Both the position numbers and the translations under genes were made by a program. From Porticoccus sp041395745 (GTDB lineage Bacteria > Pseudomonadota > Gammaproteobacteria > Pseudomonadales > Porticoccaceae), in assembly GCA_041395745.1 (NCBI GenBank), contig JAWKZV010000001.1:852274-916273 (forward strand): a stretch of 64,000 nucleotides of DNA, read 5' to 3'. Of this stretch, positions 8,909-18,063 are shown in pieces. The notes below the pieces were generated by a model, which was not told the origin of the DNA, did not search any database, and worked only from the letters and a program-made list of their open reading frames with translations. The first letter of the stretch is position 1; every line of letters starts with the position of its first letter.

Positions 8909-9562
8909 TCAATAGTCCTGACTGGCCGGCATACGTGCGAATGGCAACATACCCTGGTTGGTATTAAAAGCGGCGTGCTCTGTATGGCGGGACATCAGCT
9001 CATTCAGGTAAGCCTGGACCTGCTCCCGAGTCACTTCGTCCGGGGCCATCTCCTTGACCACAATCACCGGCTGGAGAGCACGATAGCTTTCGGGCTCGGA
9101 ACTGGCGCTGACAGTGCGCGCAGTAACTGCGGGAATACCGAAGTCGGCTGCAGTACGGAGCTGCGGTGTATCAAAGTTCATCTGCACATCATCAACCGAA
9201 GCAACCGGAGCTGAAATACTACTGGGCTGGCTGTATTGCTGAACACCTACAATCGCTACTGCGGCAACTGACGCAGCAATAGCAAAACGGCCAAGGGGTT
9301 TCATCATGCGGGAAAGGGCTGCATTGCGGCCCAAGGCGGGTTCATCTTCAAGAGCGAGACGAATGGAGGCTGAATAATCGATCACCTGATGGGGGAGATC
9401 CCGGCGCATGGCACCTGCGGCCAACTGATAGCGACGCCACGTGTCGCGCAGTTCATCGGATTCAGCGGTACGCTTAAGTGTACGGTGAAACTCCAACTCC
9501 TCTGCTTCACCATCCATGAGGGCTGAAAGAGACTCTTTTTCGCGAACGTGACGGTCACTCAT
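8909..9562 (-). CDS. rseA: Anti-sigma-E factor RseA/MucA
   Basis: Inner-membrane anti-sigma factor that holds RpoE inactive until regulated proteolysis releases it. The cytoplasmic part starts with S-L-S-A-L-M-D-G-E-A-E-E-L-E, the sigma-binding motif of RseA N-terminal domains. One membrane segment lies around residues 93-110 (F-A-I-A-A-S-V-A-A-V-A-I-V-G-V), and the periplasmic tail ends in M-P-A-S-Q-D-Y. Length 217 is near the family norm of 195-216. It is co-directional with rpoE, about 150 bases downstream of it. Confidence 0.94.
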   Translation of the reverse strand: MSDRHVREKESLSALMDGEAEELEFHRTLKRTAESDELRDTWRRYQLAAGAMRRDLPHQVIDYSASIRLALEDEPALGRNAALSRMMKPLGRFAIAASVAAVAIVGVQQYSQPSSISAPVASVDDVQMNFDTPQLRTAADFGIPAVTARTVSASSEPESYRALQPVIVVKEMAPDEVTREQVQAYLNELMSRHTEHAAFNTNQGMLPFARMPASQDY

Positions 9563-9718
9563 GCCTAACCCACCTTATTTGAGGTCTTTGTCCAGTCTGC
9601 CATACAAGGTGGCAGATCACTAGAAATATCAACAAACCAGCCGCATACCGCACACACCGACAACTGGAAATCACTGGTATGACCTGCCCTCAGCAGAAAG
9701 GTTCACTGCCAGATGACA

Positions 9719-10303
9719 TTAACCTTCCAACTGTTTAATTTTTTCATCTATTGCCTCCCTGGCTCTAAAGATACGGGATCTCACAGTCCCCACCGGGCAA
9801 TCCATCACCTCGGCAATCTCTTCATAACTCAGACCTTCAAATTCGCGCAAAGTTACCGCAGTGCGCAAATCTTCCGGGAGATTTTTTATAGCCTGATCGA
9901 CGACGGCTTCAAGCTCGTCCCGATACAGCAGGTTTTCAGGGGAATCAATATCCCGCAGGCGATCACTGCCCTCATAGAAGTCCGCCTCCTCTGCGTCCAC
10001 ATCACTTGCCGGAGGACGGCGATTTTTCGCCACCAGATAATTTTTGGCGGTATTGACGGCGATTCGATACAACCAGGTATAGAAAGCACTCTCGCCACGA
10101 AATTTGGCCAGCGCACGATAGGCCTTGATGAACGCCTCCTGGACAACATCATTGACTTCGTCAAAGTCCTTGACGTAGCGGCTGACAATGGCGTGCACCT
10201 TGTACTGGTACTTCATGACCAACAGGTCAAAGGCGCGCTTGTCCCCTTTCTGGACACGCTCCACCAACAACCTGTCTTTGTCTGATGCCTGATCGGCTTC
10301 CAT
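9719..10303 (-). CDS. rpoE: RNA polymerase sigma-E factor (AlgU/RpoE)
   Basis: ECF sigma factor controlling envelope stress genes. From the chosen ATG the protein is 194 residues, matching AlgU (193) and RpoE (191). It starts M-E-A-D-Q-A-S-D-K-D-R-L-L-V-E-R-V-Q-K-G and contains sigma region 2 (F-D-L-L-V-M-K-Y-Q-Y-K-V; V-N-D-V-V-Q-E-A-F-I) and region 4 (L-S-Y-E-E-I-A-E-V-M-D-C-P-V-G-T-V-R-S-R). A longer GTG start at 10339 is possible, but ATG 10303 has GGAG five bases upstream, and the likely transcription start falls downstream of the GTG. It is divergent from nadB. Confidence 0.96.
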   Translation of the reverse strand: MEADQASDKDRLLVERVQKGDKRAFDLLVMKYQYKVHAIVSRYVKDFDEVNDVVQEAFIKAYRALAKFRGESAFYTWLYRIAVNTAKNYLVAKNRRPPASDVDAEEADFYEGSDRLRDIDSPENLLYRDELEAVVDQAIKNLPEDLRTAVTLREFEGLSYEEIAEVMDCPVGTVRSRIFRAREAIDEKIKQLEG

Positions 10304-10341
10304 AACTGCTCCAGTAACAACCCGTTTGCCGTCAGGCACTT

Positions 10342-10369
10342 GCTAGACCATGGGAATTGAGAATAGTTC
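10342..10369 (-). promoter_or_regulatory. Sigma-E-type autoregulatory promoter of rpoE
   Basis: Reading the minus strand, GAACTA (10364-10369) is followed by a 16-base spacer and TCTAGC (10342-10347). This resembles the known AlgU/RpoE promoter pattern GAACTT-N16/17-TCtga. The expected start site would be just upstream of the rpoE ATG leader, consistent with autoregulation known for this sigma factor. The assignment is inference from the match alone. Confidence 0.65.
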
Positions 10370-10460
10370 GCGGGAAGACCGGTGATTGTGACACCGGTGT
10401 TTATTTTCGGCCCGCTATACTATCATGCCTGACATTCGATTCTAGGATTTCGCCCCCTCG

Positions 10461-12082
10461 ATGAACAAAACGTGTCACCACGATGTGCTGGTTATCGGCA
10501 GTGGTGCTGCGGGCATGACCGTTGCCCTCCAGCTTGCTGACAAATACCGTATTGCCCTGCTCAGCAAAAGTGCCATCCAGTCCGGTTCAACCTGGTATGC
10601 CCAGGGCGGTATTGCTGCCGTATTTGACAGTGAAGACTCTATCGAATCCCACGTCCAGGACACACTGGTGGCTGGCGCAGGCCTTGCCATGAGGATGCGG
10701 TCAGGTACACCGTGGAAAATGGCCCTGACGCCATTCGCTGGCTGGTACAGCAAGGCGTCAAATTCACGCTCAACGAGGACAACGACGACTACCACCTGAC
10801 CCGGGAAGGCGGCCACAGTCATCGCCGTATCCTGCATACTGCCGACGCCACCGGGAAAGAAGTATCCACGTCCCTGTCTGAACAGGTTCTGCAACACCCC
10901 TCAATAGAGGTCTTTGAAAACCATGTGGTGGTGGACCTGATTACCCAGGCAGACAGCAATTCCAGCCGCATTCGCTGTACCGGGGCTTACGTACTGGATA
11001 ATAGAGAAGATCGAGTCTGCGTCTTCCAGGCCAAAGTGGTTGTCTTGGCCACCGGCGGCGCCAGCAAAGCCTACCTCTATACCACTAACCCGGATGGCGC
11101 GTCAGGGGATGGCATTGCCGTCGCCTGGCGTCGGGGCTGTCGGGTAGCGAATATGGAATTTAACCAGTTCCATCCCACCTGCCTCTATCACCCCAATGCC
11201 AAAGCCTTCCTCGTCACCGAAGCCCTTCGCGGAGAAGGCGCCATATTGCGACTGCCCAATGGCGAACGTTTTATGGACCGTTTCCACCCAATGGGCGAAC
11301 TGGCCCCCCGTGACATCGTCGCCAGGGCCATCGACCACGAGATGAAACGGCTTGGTAGCGACTGCGTATTCCTTGACATATCTCACCGCACACCTGAATT
11401 TCTGGAAAGTCACTTCCCTACCGTGAAATCACAGTGCCTAGCTTACGGAATTGATATCACCAGGGAGCCGATTCCTGTGGTACCCGCCGCCCACTACACC
11501 TGTGGCGGCATTGTGGTCAATAAAAAGGGCCAGACCGATCTCTGGAACCTTTATGCGATTGGAGAAACAGCCTTTACCGGTCTGCACGGTGCTAACCGCA
11601 TGGCGAGCAACTCACTGGTGGAATGCGTGGTATACGGACAGGCCGCTGCCAAAGCCATCCGCGAAACCATCGACAACATTGCCGAACCGGACCCCGCACG
11701 CCCTTGGGATGAAACCCGGGTAACCCACTCCGACGAGGATGTAGTGATCTCCCACAACTGGGACGAACTGCGGCGCTTCATGTGGGACTACGTGGGCATT
11801 GTGCGCACCCGCAAGCGCCTGGAGAGGGCTCATCACCGGGTGAAGCTGTTGCAACAGGAAATCCAGGAGTACTACAGCAACTACAAGATCACTCGCGACC
11901 TGCTGGAGCTGCGCAACCTGGTATTGGTAGCCGAGTTGATCATTCGCTCCGCCGAACAGCGCAAGGAGAGCAGAGGGCTGCACTACACCCTCGACTATCC
12001 GGAGACGTCCCCGATAGCCAAAGACACCATCATGGTGCCGATTAACTTTGCGGCGCAGAACATTATCGTGAGCAAAAACTAG
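10461..12082 (+). pseudogene. nadB: L-aspartate oxidase, single-base frameshift
   Basis: FAD enzyme that oxidises L-aspartate to iminoaspartate, the first step of NAD synthesis. The N-terminal part has the FAD site V-I-G-S-G-A-A-G-M-T-V-A-L-Q-L and then S-G-S-T-W-Y-A-Q-G-G-I-A. The frame shifts at 10684-10685 after V-A-G-A-G-L and the next frame continues C-H-E-D-A-V-R-Y-T-V-E-N-G-P-D-A. One extra T in the TT run restores a normal protein of about 540 residues, with R-E-G-G-H-S-H-R-R, H-P-T-C-L-Y and G-L-H-G-A-N-R-M-A-S-N-S-L. All catalytic motifs survive, so a consensus error is more likely than a dead gene. It diverges from rpoE, as in Pseudomonas. Confidence 0.93.
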
Positions 12083-12489
12083 GCTTGCGCCAGAATCAAC
12101 AGCTGGCGCAGCTTCCGCATAGAATGTGGATCAACACTGTCCGGCAACAAAAGCAGTCGCTGGCCGCTCCTTCCAACCGAAAAGCGCATCAGTAACATCC
12201 CGAACAGGAACTGATAGCCAAGCAGTTCGGCTGCTTCTTCTCCCCTCCCCCCGGCGAGTGTCCAAGCGCCATCGCGATAACCCACGCCAATCCAGCGCGG
12301 ACGATGCCAACGCAGATAACTGAAACAAAAACCTGCAGAGATGAATAAGCCGAGAACAACCAGACGGGAAACACTCAGGGGGCTGAACAGTACCAGCCCC
12401 AGAGCGAAAAGGTGGATAAGAACAATCCAGGTCAGCAATAGCCTGGAAGGTCTGATGACAACTTCAACGGGTTTGGGGGCGCGTGTCAC
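12079..12489 (-). CDS. YgfX-like membrane protein
   Basis: A 136-residue protein with two membrane segments near residues 16-34 and 41-58 (L-L-L-T-W-I-V-L-I-H-L-F-A-L-G-L-V-L-F; L-V-V-L-G-L-F-I-S-A-G-F-C-F). A soluble C-terminal part follows, with R-L-L-L-L-P-D-S-V-D-P-H-S-M-R-K-L-R. This layout and its overlap with sdhE match YgfX, the membrane partner reported beside SdhE. In E. coli it has been described as a toxin affecting cell shape, which is not shown here. It is convergent with nadB and overlaps its stop by 4 bases, and overlaps sdhE by 26 bases. Confidence 0.75.
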   Translation of the reverse strand: MTRAPKPVEVVIRPSRLLLTWIVLIHLFALGLVLFSPLSVSRLVVLGLFISAGFCFSYLRWHRPRWIGVGYRDGAWTLAGGRGEEAAELLGYQFLFGMLLMRFSVGRSGQRLLLLPDSVDPHSMRKLRQLLILAQA

Positions 12490-12709
12490 GGATGATCTGC
12501 ACTATCCTTTGCAAATCAGGATCCTCAGGATTCTCGCGGCGCAGGAACCAGCCAAACATATCCTGATCCTCACAATCCAGCAGACGGTGGTAACGCTCCT
12601 TGTCCTCCTCATCCAGGGTCGGGTAGATCTTATCCAGAAATGGCAGCAATACCAGATCCAGTTCCAGCATACCACGCCGGCTCGCCCAGAAAAGTCGGTT
12701 TCTATCCAT
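12464..12709 (-). CDS. sdhE: FAD assembly factor SdhE
   Basis: Small cytoplasmic protein that promotes covalent attachment of FAD to succinate dehydrogenase flavoprotein. The 81-residue protein carries the diagnostic R-R-G-M-L-E-L-D-L-V-L motif near residues 11-21. The typical L-L-D-C-E-D-Q-D-M-F-G-W-F segment is near 43-55. Family length is 80-90. The ATG at 12709 is unambiguous. It overlaps ygfX downstream, the usual sdhE-ygfX pair, and faces away from ygfZ across about 100 bases. Confidence 0.93.
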   Translation of the reverse strand: MDRNRLFWASRRGMLELDLVLLPFLDKIYPTLDEEDKERYHRLLDCEDQDMFGWFLRRENPEDPDLQRIVQIIRDTRPQTR

Positions 12710-12809
12710 TGGTTGATTCCCGTCGATTATCTGTGAAAGCCCGGCATTATAGTGGATCGGCTCAGGTTAACCCACTAAGATAGTTTTCCTATCCACCAAT
12801 GGACGAACT

Positions 12810-13792
12810 ATGAGCGATTGGCAGTCCTTGCTCGGCAATTGCGGCGCAATTTTCGACACCCCTTACACCCTGTCTTTCGGTGAGCCACCAGCCGATTATG
12901 CCCAATGGTTGAACCAGCCCACCCTGACCCCCTCGTCCATCTGGGACTGATTGCCGTGGAAGGACCGGATTCCGCCCGATTCCTTCAAGGCCAGCTGACA
13001 TGCGATGTTCAGAAACTGGAAGTTGGTGCGAGTGTTCCGGGCGCCTGCTGCAACGCCAAGGGACGAATGCTCGCCAATTTCGTGATCTACCGGGTCGACG
13101 AACAGCGCTTTCTCTTGCATCTGCACCACTCACTGACCGAGCAGCTTGTTCAGGGACTATCCAAATATGCGGTTTTCTTTAAAACAGCGCTGAGCGATGT
13201 TAGCGGCTCTTACCTGGCCCTGGGCATCTCTGGAGATACCGTCGCTGACATATCAGCCCTCTCCCTGATTGCTCTGCACTCCCTGGACGATGGCCGCAGG
13301 ATTTTGATCGTTGATGAGAAGCATTTAGCTGACGTTTGGCAATCACTCACCCTGACAGCCAACCCAAGGACAAACCTATTCTGGCAATGGCAGGATATTG
13401 TCTCCGGCATTGGCTCCGTGCAGGCTGAAACAGTCGAGATGTTCATCCCCCAGATGCTTAACCTTCAGGCGCTTGCGGCTATCAGTTTCAAAAAAGGCTG
13501 CTACACGGGGCAGGAAGTGGTAGCTCGGATGAAGTACCTCGGAAAACTGAAAAGACATATGTACCGAATCACAACGGCTGCGACTGACCCACTGCCAGCT
13601 CCGGGCACACCCTGCTATGTCACTGGCGGTGAACAGTCCATCGGCAACCTGGTCAATGTAGCCCCCAATGACCAGACGCTGGATTTACTGGTTGTCCTTA
13701 CGGACGAGTCAGCTTCCAGCTATGAACTGGTTATCGGCCACGGCGAACCAAGGCCAATAGAAGTGAAGAAGCTACCATATAACATAGATTAA
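12810..13792 (+). pseudogene. ygfZ: Folate-binding YgfZ family protein, single-base frameshift
   Basis: YgfZ is a tetrahydrofolate-binding protein needed for repair or assembly of some iron-sulfur enzymes, including tRNA thiolation enzymes. The natural start is the ATG at 12810 (M-S-D-W-Q-S-L-L-G-N-C-G-A-I-F-D), whose frame stops after T-L-T-P-S-S-I-W-D. The next frame gives H-L-G-L-I-A-V-E-G-P-D-S-A-R-F-L-Q-G-Q-L and the YgfZ signature K-G-C-Y-T-G-Q-E-V-V-A-R. Adding one C to the five-C run at 12928-12932 joins the two as T-L-T-P-L-V-H-L-G-L-I. The protein would be about 327 residues, normal for YgfZ. A consensus error is likely. Confidence 0.9.
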
Positions 13793-13849
13793 TCAATGCA
13801 TTAAATGATTAATGTAATGTAAAGTGTAAGAATTAAGGGAGATCACAGC

Positions 13850-14257
13850 ATGCTTGATTGGATATCAGATAACCAGGGATTGCTCACCTGGCTGAGTGTG
13901 ATTTCCCTGGTCACCTTTGTGGTAAGCCTGCTGGCTCTTCCATGGCTGGTTTCCCTGATTCCGGCAGATTATTTTCACCACCATCATCGCCATCCCGCAC
14001 CCTTCAAACAGCGTCACCCGGCAGTTCGTCTGTTACTGCTCGCCGGAAAAAATCTATTGGGGTTGATCCTGTTGTGCGGTGGCATCCTGATGCTGTTCCT
14101 GCCGGGACAGGGACTGCTCACCATCGCCGTCGGAATGCTGTTGCTGGACTATCCGGGCAAATACAACCTGGAAAGAAGGGTCGTGGGCCACCCCTCAGTC
14201 CTGAAGGCCCTCAATTGGCTGCGCGACAAACGCAACCAACCACCGATTCAACTCTAA
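13850..14257 (+). CDS. Small integral membrane protein, PGPGW-like
   Basis: A 135-residue protein with a first membrane segment at about 13-36 and a histidine-rich loop (Y-F-H-H-H-H-R-H-P). A second hydrophobic region (about 62-100) contains L-P-G-Q-G-L-L-T-I-A-V-G-M-L-L-L-D-Y-P-G. The last motif resembles the PGPGW family of putative membrane proteins, of unknown function. It starts with a good site (AAGGGAG upstream). An imperfect inverted repeat with arms ATTAATCA/TGATTAAT (13788-13813) sits between it and ygfZ. Its last codons overlap the ung stop on the other strand. Confidence 0.75.
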   Translation: MLDWISDNQGLLTWLSVISLVTFVVSLLALPWLVSLIPADYFHHHHRHPAPFKQRHPAVRLLLLAGKNLLGLILLCGGILMLFLPGQGLLTIAVGMLLLDYPGKYNLERRVVGHPSVLKALNWLRDKRNQPPIQL

Positions 14258-14991
14258 CCCACCTGCTCTGCTGCATCTCCTGCAGCCAATGACAACGCCT
14301 GCCTTGCGGGCAAGCGCCAATCGATGGGAGTTTGTCCGTGGGCTACCAGATAGTCATTGGCCCTGGAAAAATGACGGCAGCCAAAGAACCCACGATGAGC
14401 GGAAAGCGGCGATGGATGCGGAGCTTTCAGCACCAGATGGCGTTTGTCATCAATAAAGGCGCCTTTCTTCTGGGCATAGCTGCCCCATAGCATGAAGACC
14501 AGTCCTTCACGATGCTCGTTGAGCGCACGGATCGCACAGTCAGTAAACTCTTCCCATCCCTGCCCCTGATGCGAGCCAGCGTTGCCCTGTTCTACCGTCA
14601 AGGTGGCATTGAGCAGCAATACGCCCTGGTCTGCCCAGGACGTCAGGCAGCCGTGATCGGCAGGGGGTATGCCCAGATCACGCTGTAACTCCTGATACAT
14701 GTTGCGCAATGACGGAGGAATATCCACACCGGGTAACACGGAGAAACACAGCCCGTGGGCCTGATTGGGACCGTGATATGGATCCTGGCCAAGAATCACC
14801 ACTTTGACCTTGTCGAAGGGCGTGTGATTGAACGCGGTAAACCAATTCGATCCCGCCGGATAGATGATTTTTCCCTGTTCTTTTTGCCGCTGCAGGAACC
14901 TCCGCAACCCGACCATATAGGGTTTATCGAATTCCTCTTCGAGAACGGCAAGCCAGGAAGGATCGAGTTTGATAGTGCGTTTGTCCGCCAC
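14254..14991 (-). CDS. ung: Uracil-DNA glycosylase
   Basis: Removes uracil from DNA at the start of base excision repair. The 245-residue reading has the family 1 motifs: V-I-L-G-Q-D-P-Y-H-G-P, whose Asp (about residue 70) activates water, and H-P-S-P-L-S-A-H-R-G-F-F-G near the C terminus, whose His contacts uracil. I chose the GTG at 14991 because V-A-D-K-R-T-I-K-L-D-P-S-W aligns with the Pseudomonas Ung N terminus. A TTG or GTG at 15045-15048 has a stronger GGAGG site and would add 18 residues, so the start is not certain. Confidence 0.93.
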   Translation of the reverse strand: MADKRTIKLDPSWLAVLEEEFDKPYMVGLRRFLQRQKEQGKIIYPAGSNWFTAFNHTPFDKVKVVILGQDPYHGPNQAHGLCFSVLPGVDIPPSLRNMYQELQRDLGIPPADHGCLTSWADQGVLLLNATLTVEQGNAGSHQGQGWEEFTDCAIRALNEHREGLVFMLWGSYAQKKGAFIDDKRHLVLKAPHPSPLSAHRGFFGCRHFSRANDYLVAHGQTPIDWRLPARQALSLAAGDAAEQVG

Positions 14992-15103
14992 AGAACATTT
15001 CCGGTTAAGATGAAGGAAGGCAGCAATAAACCGGAATTCATGCACCAAATCAACCTCCAGCGAGGGCAACGGCAGCAGGATAGTCCTGTAACAGGATCAA
15101 GCT

Positions 15104-15937
15104 ATGGCGGAAACAGTAGGTCTGGCACTGGGTGGTGGTGGCGCAAAAGGGATCAGCCACCTGCTGATACTTGAAGCGCTGGAAGAGATAGAATTAAAGC
15201 CCTCCTACATTACCGGCACCAGCATCGGCGCACTGATCGGCGCCATGTATTGCGCCGGTATGCCCACCGCCGAAATCAAGGAAATCTTCCTTGAGTTCAG
15301 CCTCAAGGATAACGAATCCCTCAAACACCTGGTCACCAGGAAACACATTTTCAAGTGGCTGGACTTTATCGGCCCCCAGTTCAGGGGGCGTGGCCTGATC
15401 AGGGTGGAAAACCTGCTCACCTACCTGTTTGAATCTGTCCACGCCAAGCGCTTCACGCAACTGCAGATACCTTTGCGGGTCGTCGCCTCCGATTTCTGGA
15501 CACGACAGCAGGTTATTCTCGATAAAGGTGCCCTGATCCCCGCCATTCGCGCCAGCATGTCTCTGCCGGGCCTGTTTGAACCGGTAAAGATTGCGGACCG
15601 TATCCTCATTGACGGCGGGGCAGTCAACCCGGTTCCTTTCGATCTCCTGCCAAAAAGCTGTGATCTCACCATTGCCGTGGATGTGATCGGTGAGCGCACG
15701 ATCACCGGCAAGATCCCATCACTATCGGAAGCAGTGTTTAACACCTATCAGATCATGCAAAAAAGCATCATTCGGGAAAAGCTGGCTGCAGCGCCGCCGG
15801 ATATCTATATCGAGCCCAGCGTGATAGATGTACGAATGCTGGAATTCTACCGGGCCAATGAAATCTTCAAACAAGCCACACTTACCAAGAGCCTGCTAAA
15901 ACGCAAGATCACCCAGTGGCGGAAACATCGCGAATGA
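15104..15937 (+). CDS. Patatin-like phospholipase (RssA-type)
   Basis: Predicted serine hydrolase of the patatin family. The 277-residue protein has the oxyanion glycine loop L-G-G-G-G-A-K-G (residues 9-16). The nucleophile elbow is G-T-S-I-G (Ser40), and the catalytic Asp is in I-D-G-G near residue 170. No signal peptide is seen, so it is probably cytoplasmic. The substrate is unknown. It is divergent from ung and converges on the hydrolase gene, with 29 bases of overlap. Confidence 0.9.
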   Translation: MAETVGLALGGGGAKGISHLLILEALEEIELKPSYITGTSIGALIGAMYCAGMPTAEIKEIFLEFSLKDNESLKHLVTRKHIFKWLDFIGPQFRGRGLIRVENLLTYLFESVHAKRFTQLQIPLRVVASDFWTRQQVILDKGALIPAIRASMSLPGLFEPVKIADRILIDGGAVNPVPFDLLPKSCDLTIAVDVIGERTITGKIPSLSEAVFNTYQIMQKSIIREKLAAAPPDIYIEPSVIDVRMLEFYRANEIFKQATLTKSLLKRKITQWRKHRE

Positions 15938-16703
15938 ACGCCTCAATGGCCTGATTCGTCTCCTCCGGCTTCTCGATCGGCGTACCGTGGCCGGAATCCG
16001 CCACGACTACCAAACGGGCATCCTGCATGGCATCTACCACGGCCTTCTTGACTGCAACCGGTGAATAATCCCTATCTCCGGTCAGCATCAACGTGGGCAC
16101 CGCAATGGCGGTCAATCGATCAAGCACACCCCAACCGAACAATGACTTCAGGTTTTTCAGGTAAATACGCTTGGGATTAGAAGCAATCTGTGCCGCAAAC
16201 ATCTCGATCAACTGCTCTCGCCCTTCCCCTGGAAACATATTTGACGCCACTTTATGTCCATAGGTTTTCATGCCGAAAAGGTGGATCGCCAACAACCGAC
16301 TCCAGAGCATTTTTTTGGCGGCAAAACTGTCCTTCGGCAAGGCTGGGCCCGAATTGACTATCGTCATACTGCGCAACCGACCGGGAGCGTCCACCGCCAA
16401 CTGGAAGGCCACCATTCCCCCCATGGACAGCCCGACAACATGGGTCGAGTCGATACCCAACTCATTCATCAGGGCCAGTGTATCGGCGGCGTGGACCTGA
16501 ACGCTGTAGGGGCCATCCGGCTTGCCGGAGTCTCCGTGCCCACGGAAATCGGGGGCAATTACCCGATAGTGCTCTCGAAAGTGTTGTATTTGCGGACCCC
16601 AGTCCCTGCGACTGACGCCGAGCCCGTGCAACAACAGCAGCGGTTCACCCTGCCCCTCGTCTGCATAGGCGATGGAAACATCGTTTACGTGCGCGACAGG
16701 CAT
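15909..16703 (-). CDS. Alpha/beta hydrolase
   Basis: Soluble alpha/beta-fold hydrolase, substrate unknown. From the chosen start it is 264 residues. H-G-L-G-V-S-R-R-D-W holds the oxyanion region, G-L-S-M-G-G is the nucleophile elbow, G-D-R-D-Y-S-P-V the acid region, and D-S-G-H-G-T-P-I-E-K-P the catalytic His. An in-frame GTG or ATG farther upstream (16829) would add 42 residues unlike the family. ATG 16703 has GAGAGG seven bases before it and opens with M-P-V-A-H-V-N-D-V-S-I-A-Y. The gene overlaps the patatin 3' end. Confidence 0.88.
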   Translation of the reverse strand: MPVAHVNDVSIAYADEGQGEPLLLLHGLGVSRRDWGPQIQHFREHYRVIAPDFRGHGDSGKPDGPYSVQVHAADTLALMNELGIDSTHVVGLSMGGMVAFQLAVDAPGRLRSMTIVNSGPALPKDSFAAKKMLWSRLLAIHLFGMKTYGHKVASNMFPGEGREQLIEMFAAQIASNPKRIYLKNLKSLFGWGVLDRLTAIAVPTLMLTGDRDYSPVAVKKAVVDAMQDARLVVVADSGHGTPIEKPEETNQAIEAFIRDVSATG

Positions 16704-16915
16704 ACCCGGCCCTCTCTGTTTATCCACCTGCCCGACTGTGCACCAATCATTTATGACTCGCAAGTATCGAATCGGCAAGGTTTCCAGTACTGCAAACTGA
16801 TCGGGAATTTTTCCGGCAATATCTGCCACGTTTTGGTAGGATGCCGGTGCCCAAAATGCCGTGTCCCGGCTTGAGATTGATCAAAGAACATACAAAGTAA
16901 AAAAGACAGATCGCT

Positions 16916-17941
16916 ATGAACATGCAGGCCCGTTATGACAGACAGATCGCCACCTGGCTGATTATCTGTGCCGTGATCATCATCACCATGATTCTGCTGG
17001 GTGGGGTGACGCGGCTGACCCGTTCCGGCCTGTCCATGGTGGAATGGAAACCACTCATGGGCATCATTCCTCCGCTCAGCGAACAGGAATGGATGGAAAC
17101 CTTTGAGAAGTACAAACAGTTCCCCGAATATCAGAAAGTGAACAAGGGCATGAGCCTGTTCGAATTCCAGGAGATCTTCCTGTTCGAATACCTGCACCGG
17201 GTATTGGGCAGACTGATTGGGGTGATATTCCTTGTTCCCTTCCTGTTTTTCTATTTCAAACGGCGCATCAAGCCCGGGCTAACACCGAAACTGCTCGGCA
17301 TGTTTGTACTGGGAGGCCTCCAGGGTCTATTGGGTTGGTACATGGTAAAAAGCGGCCTGGTGGATAACCCCAGAGTCAGCCAGTACCGTCTCACAGCACA
17401 TCTTGGCACGGCAGTTTTCATCTACGCCTACATACTCTGGGTCGCGCTGGGACTGCTCTATCCCGGCAACAATTCACCCATACGGCAGGGACTACAGCGC
17501 TATGCAAGTGTGCTTACGGGGCTGGTCTTTTTGATGATTCTGTCCGGTGGGCTGGTTGCCGGCACCCATGCAGGACACGCCTACCCGACGTTTCCGTTGA
17601 TGAACGGCAAATTCTTTCCTGACGGACTCTATGCCACTGATCCTGCCTGGCTCGCCATGTTCGAGGACCTCACAACCATCCAGTTTAACCACCGCATATT
17701 CGCCTACCTTCTGATCGCGTTGATTTCGGTCTTCGTGTTCAAAAGCTTCAGGGAGCCCGGACTTTATCCCGAGACAAAAACAGGCCTGAAACTGGTAATG
17801 ACCATGCTGGTGATTCAGGTAAGCCTGGGGATCTCTACCCTGTTACTGCACGTTCCTGTACCACTGGCTGCTGCACACCAGGGCGGTGCTGTCTTGTTAT
17901 TTACAAGCATGCTGTTTGTCGCCCACCGCTTGCGCCACTGA
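16916..17941 (+). CDS. Heme A synthase-like protein (COX15/CtaA family)
   Basis: Integral membrane protein of the COX15/CtaA family, which converts heme O to heme A for cytochrome oxidases. The 341-residue protein has about eight hydrophobic segments. Conserved patterns are L-G-G-V-T-R-L-T-R-S-G-L-S-M, E-Y-L-H-R-V-L-G-R, H-L-G-T-A-V, F-N-H-R-I-F-A-Y and A-A-H-Q-G-G-A. The four heme-ligand histidines (in E-Y-L-H-R, A-H-L-G, N-H-R and A-H-Q) are all present. No oxidase or ctaB genes lie nearby. A cytochrome c follows. Confidence 0.9.
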   Translation: MNMQARYDRQIATWLIICAVIIITMILLGGVTRLTRSGLSMVEWKPLMGIIPPLSEQEWMETFEKYKQFPEYQKVNKGMSLFEFQEIFLFEYLHRVLGRLIGVIFLVPFLFFYFKRRIKPGLTPKLLGMFVLGGLQGLLGWYMVKSGLVDNPRVSQYRLTAHLGTAVFIYAYILWVALGLLYPGNNSPIRQGLQRYASVLTGLVFLMILSGGLVAGTHAGHAYPTFPLMNGKFFPDGLYATDPAWLAMFEDLTTIQFNHRIFAYLLIALISVFVFKSFREPGLYPETKTGLKLVMTMLVIQVSLGISTLLLHVPVPLAAAHQGGAVLLFTSMLFVAHRLRH

Positions 17942-18063
17942 CGCGAGATAACAGGAATTGACAGATCGGACAAAAGAACGCCAGGAAGCTGCCGATAAGG
18001 TTGATAGAGGGCGTTATTAGGTATACCTTACATCTCGTTTTATCCCACGCTTGGAGCAATGAC

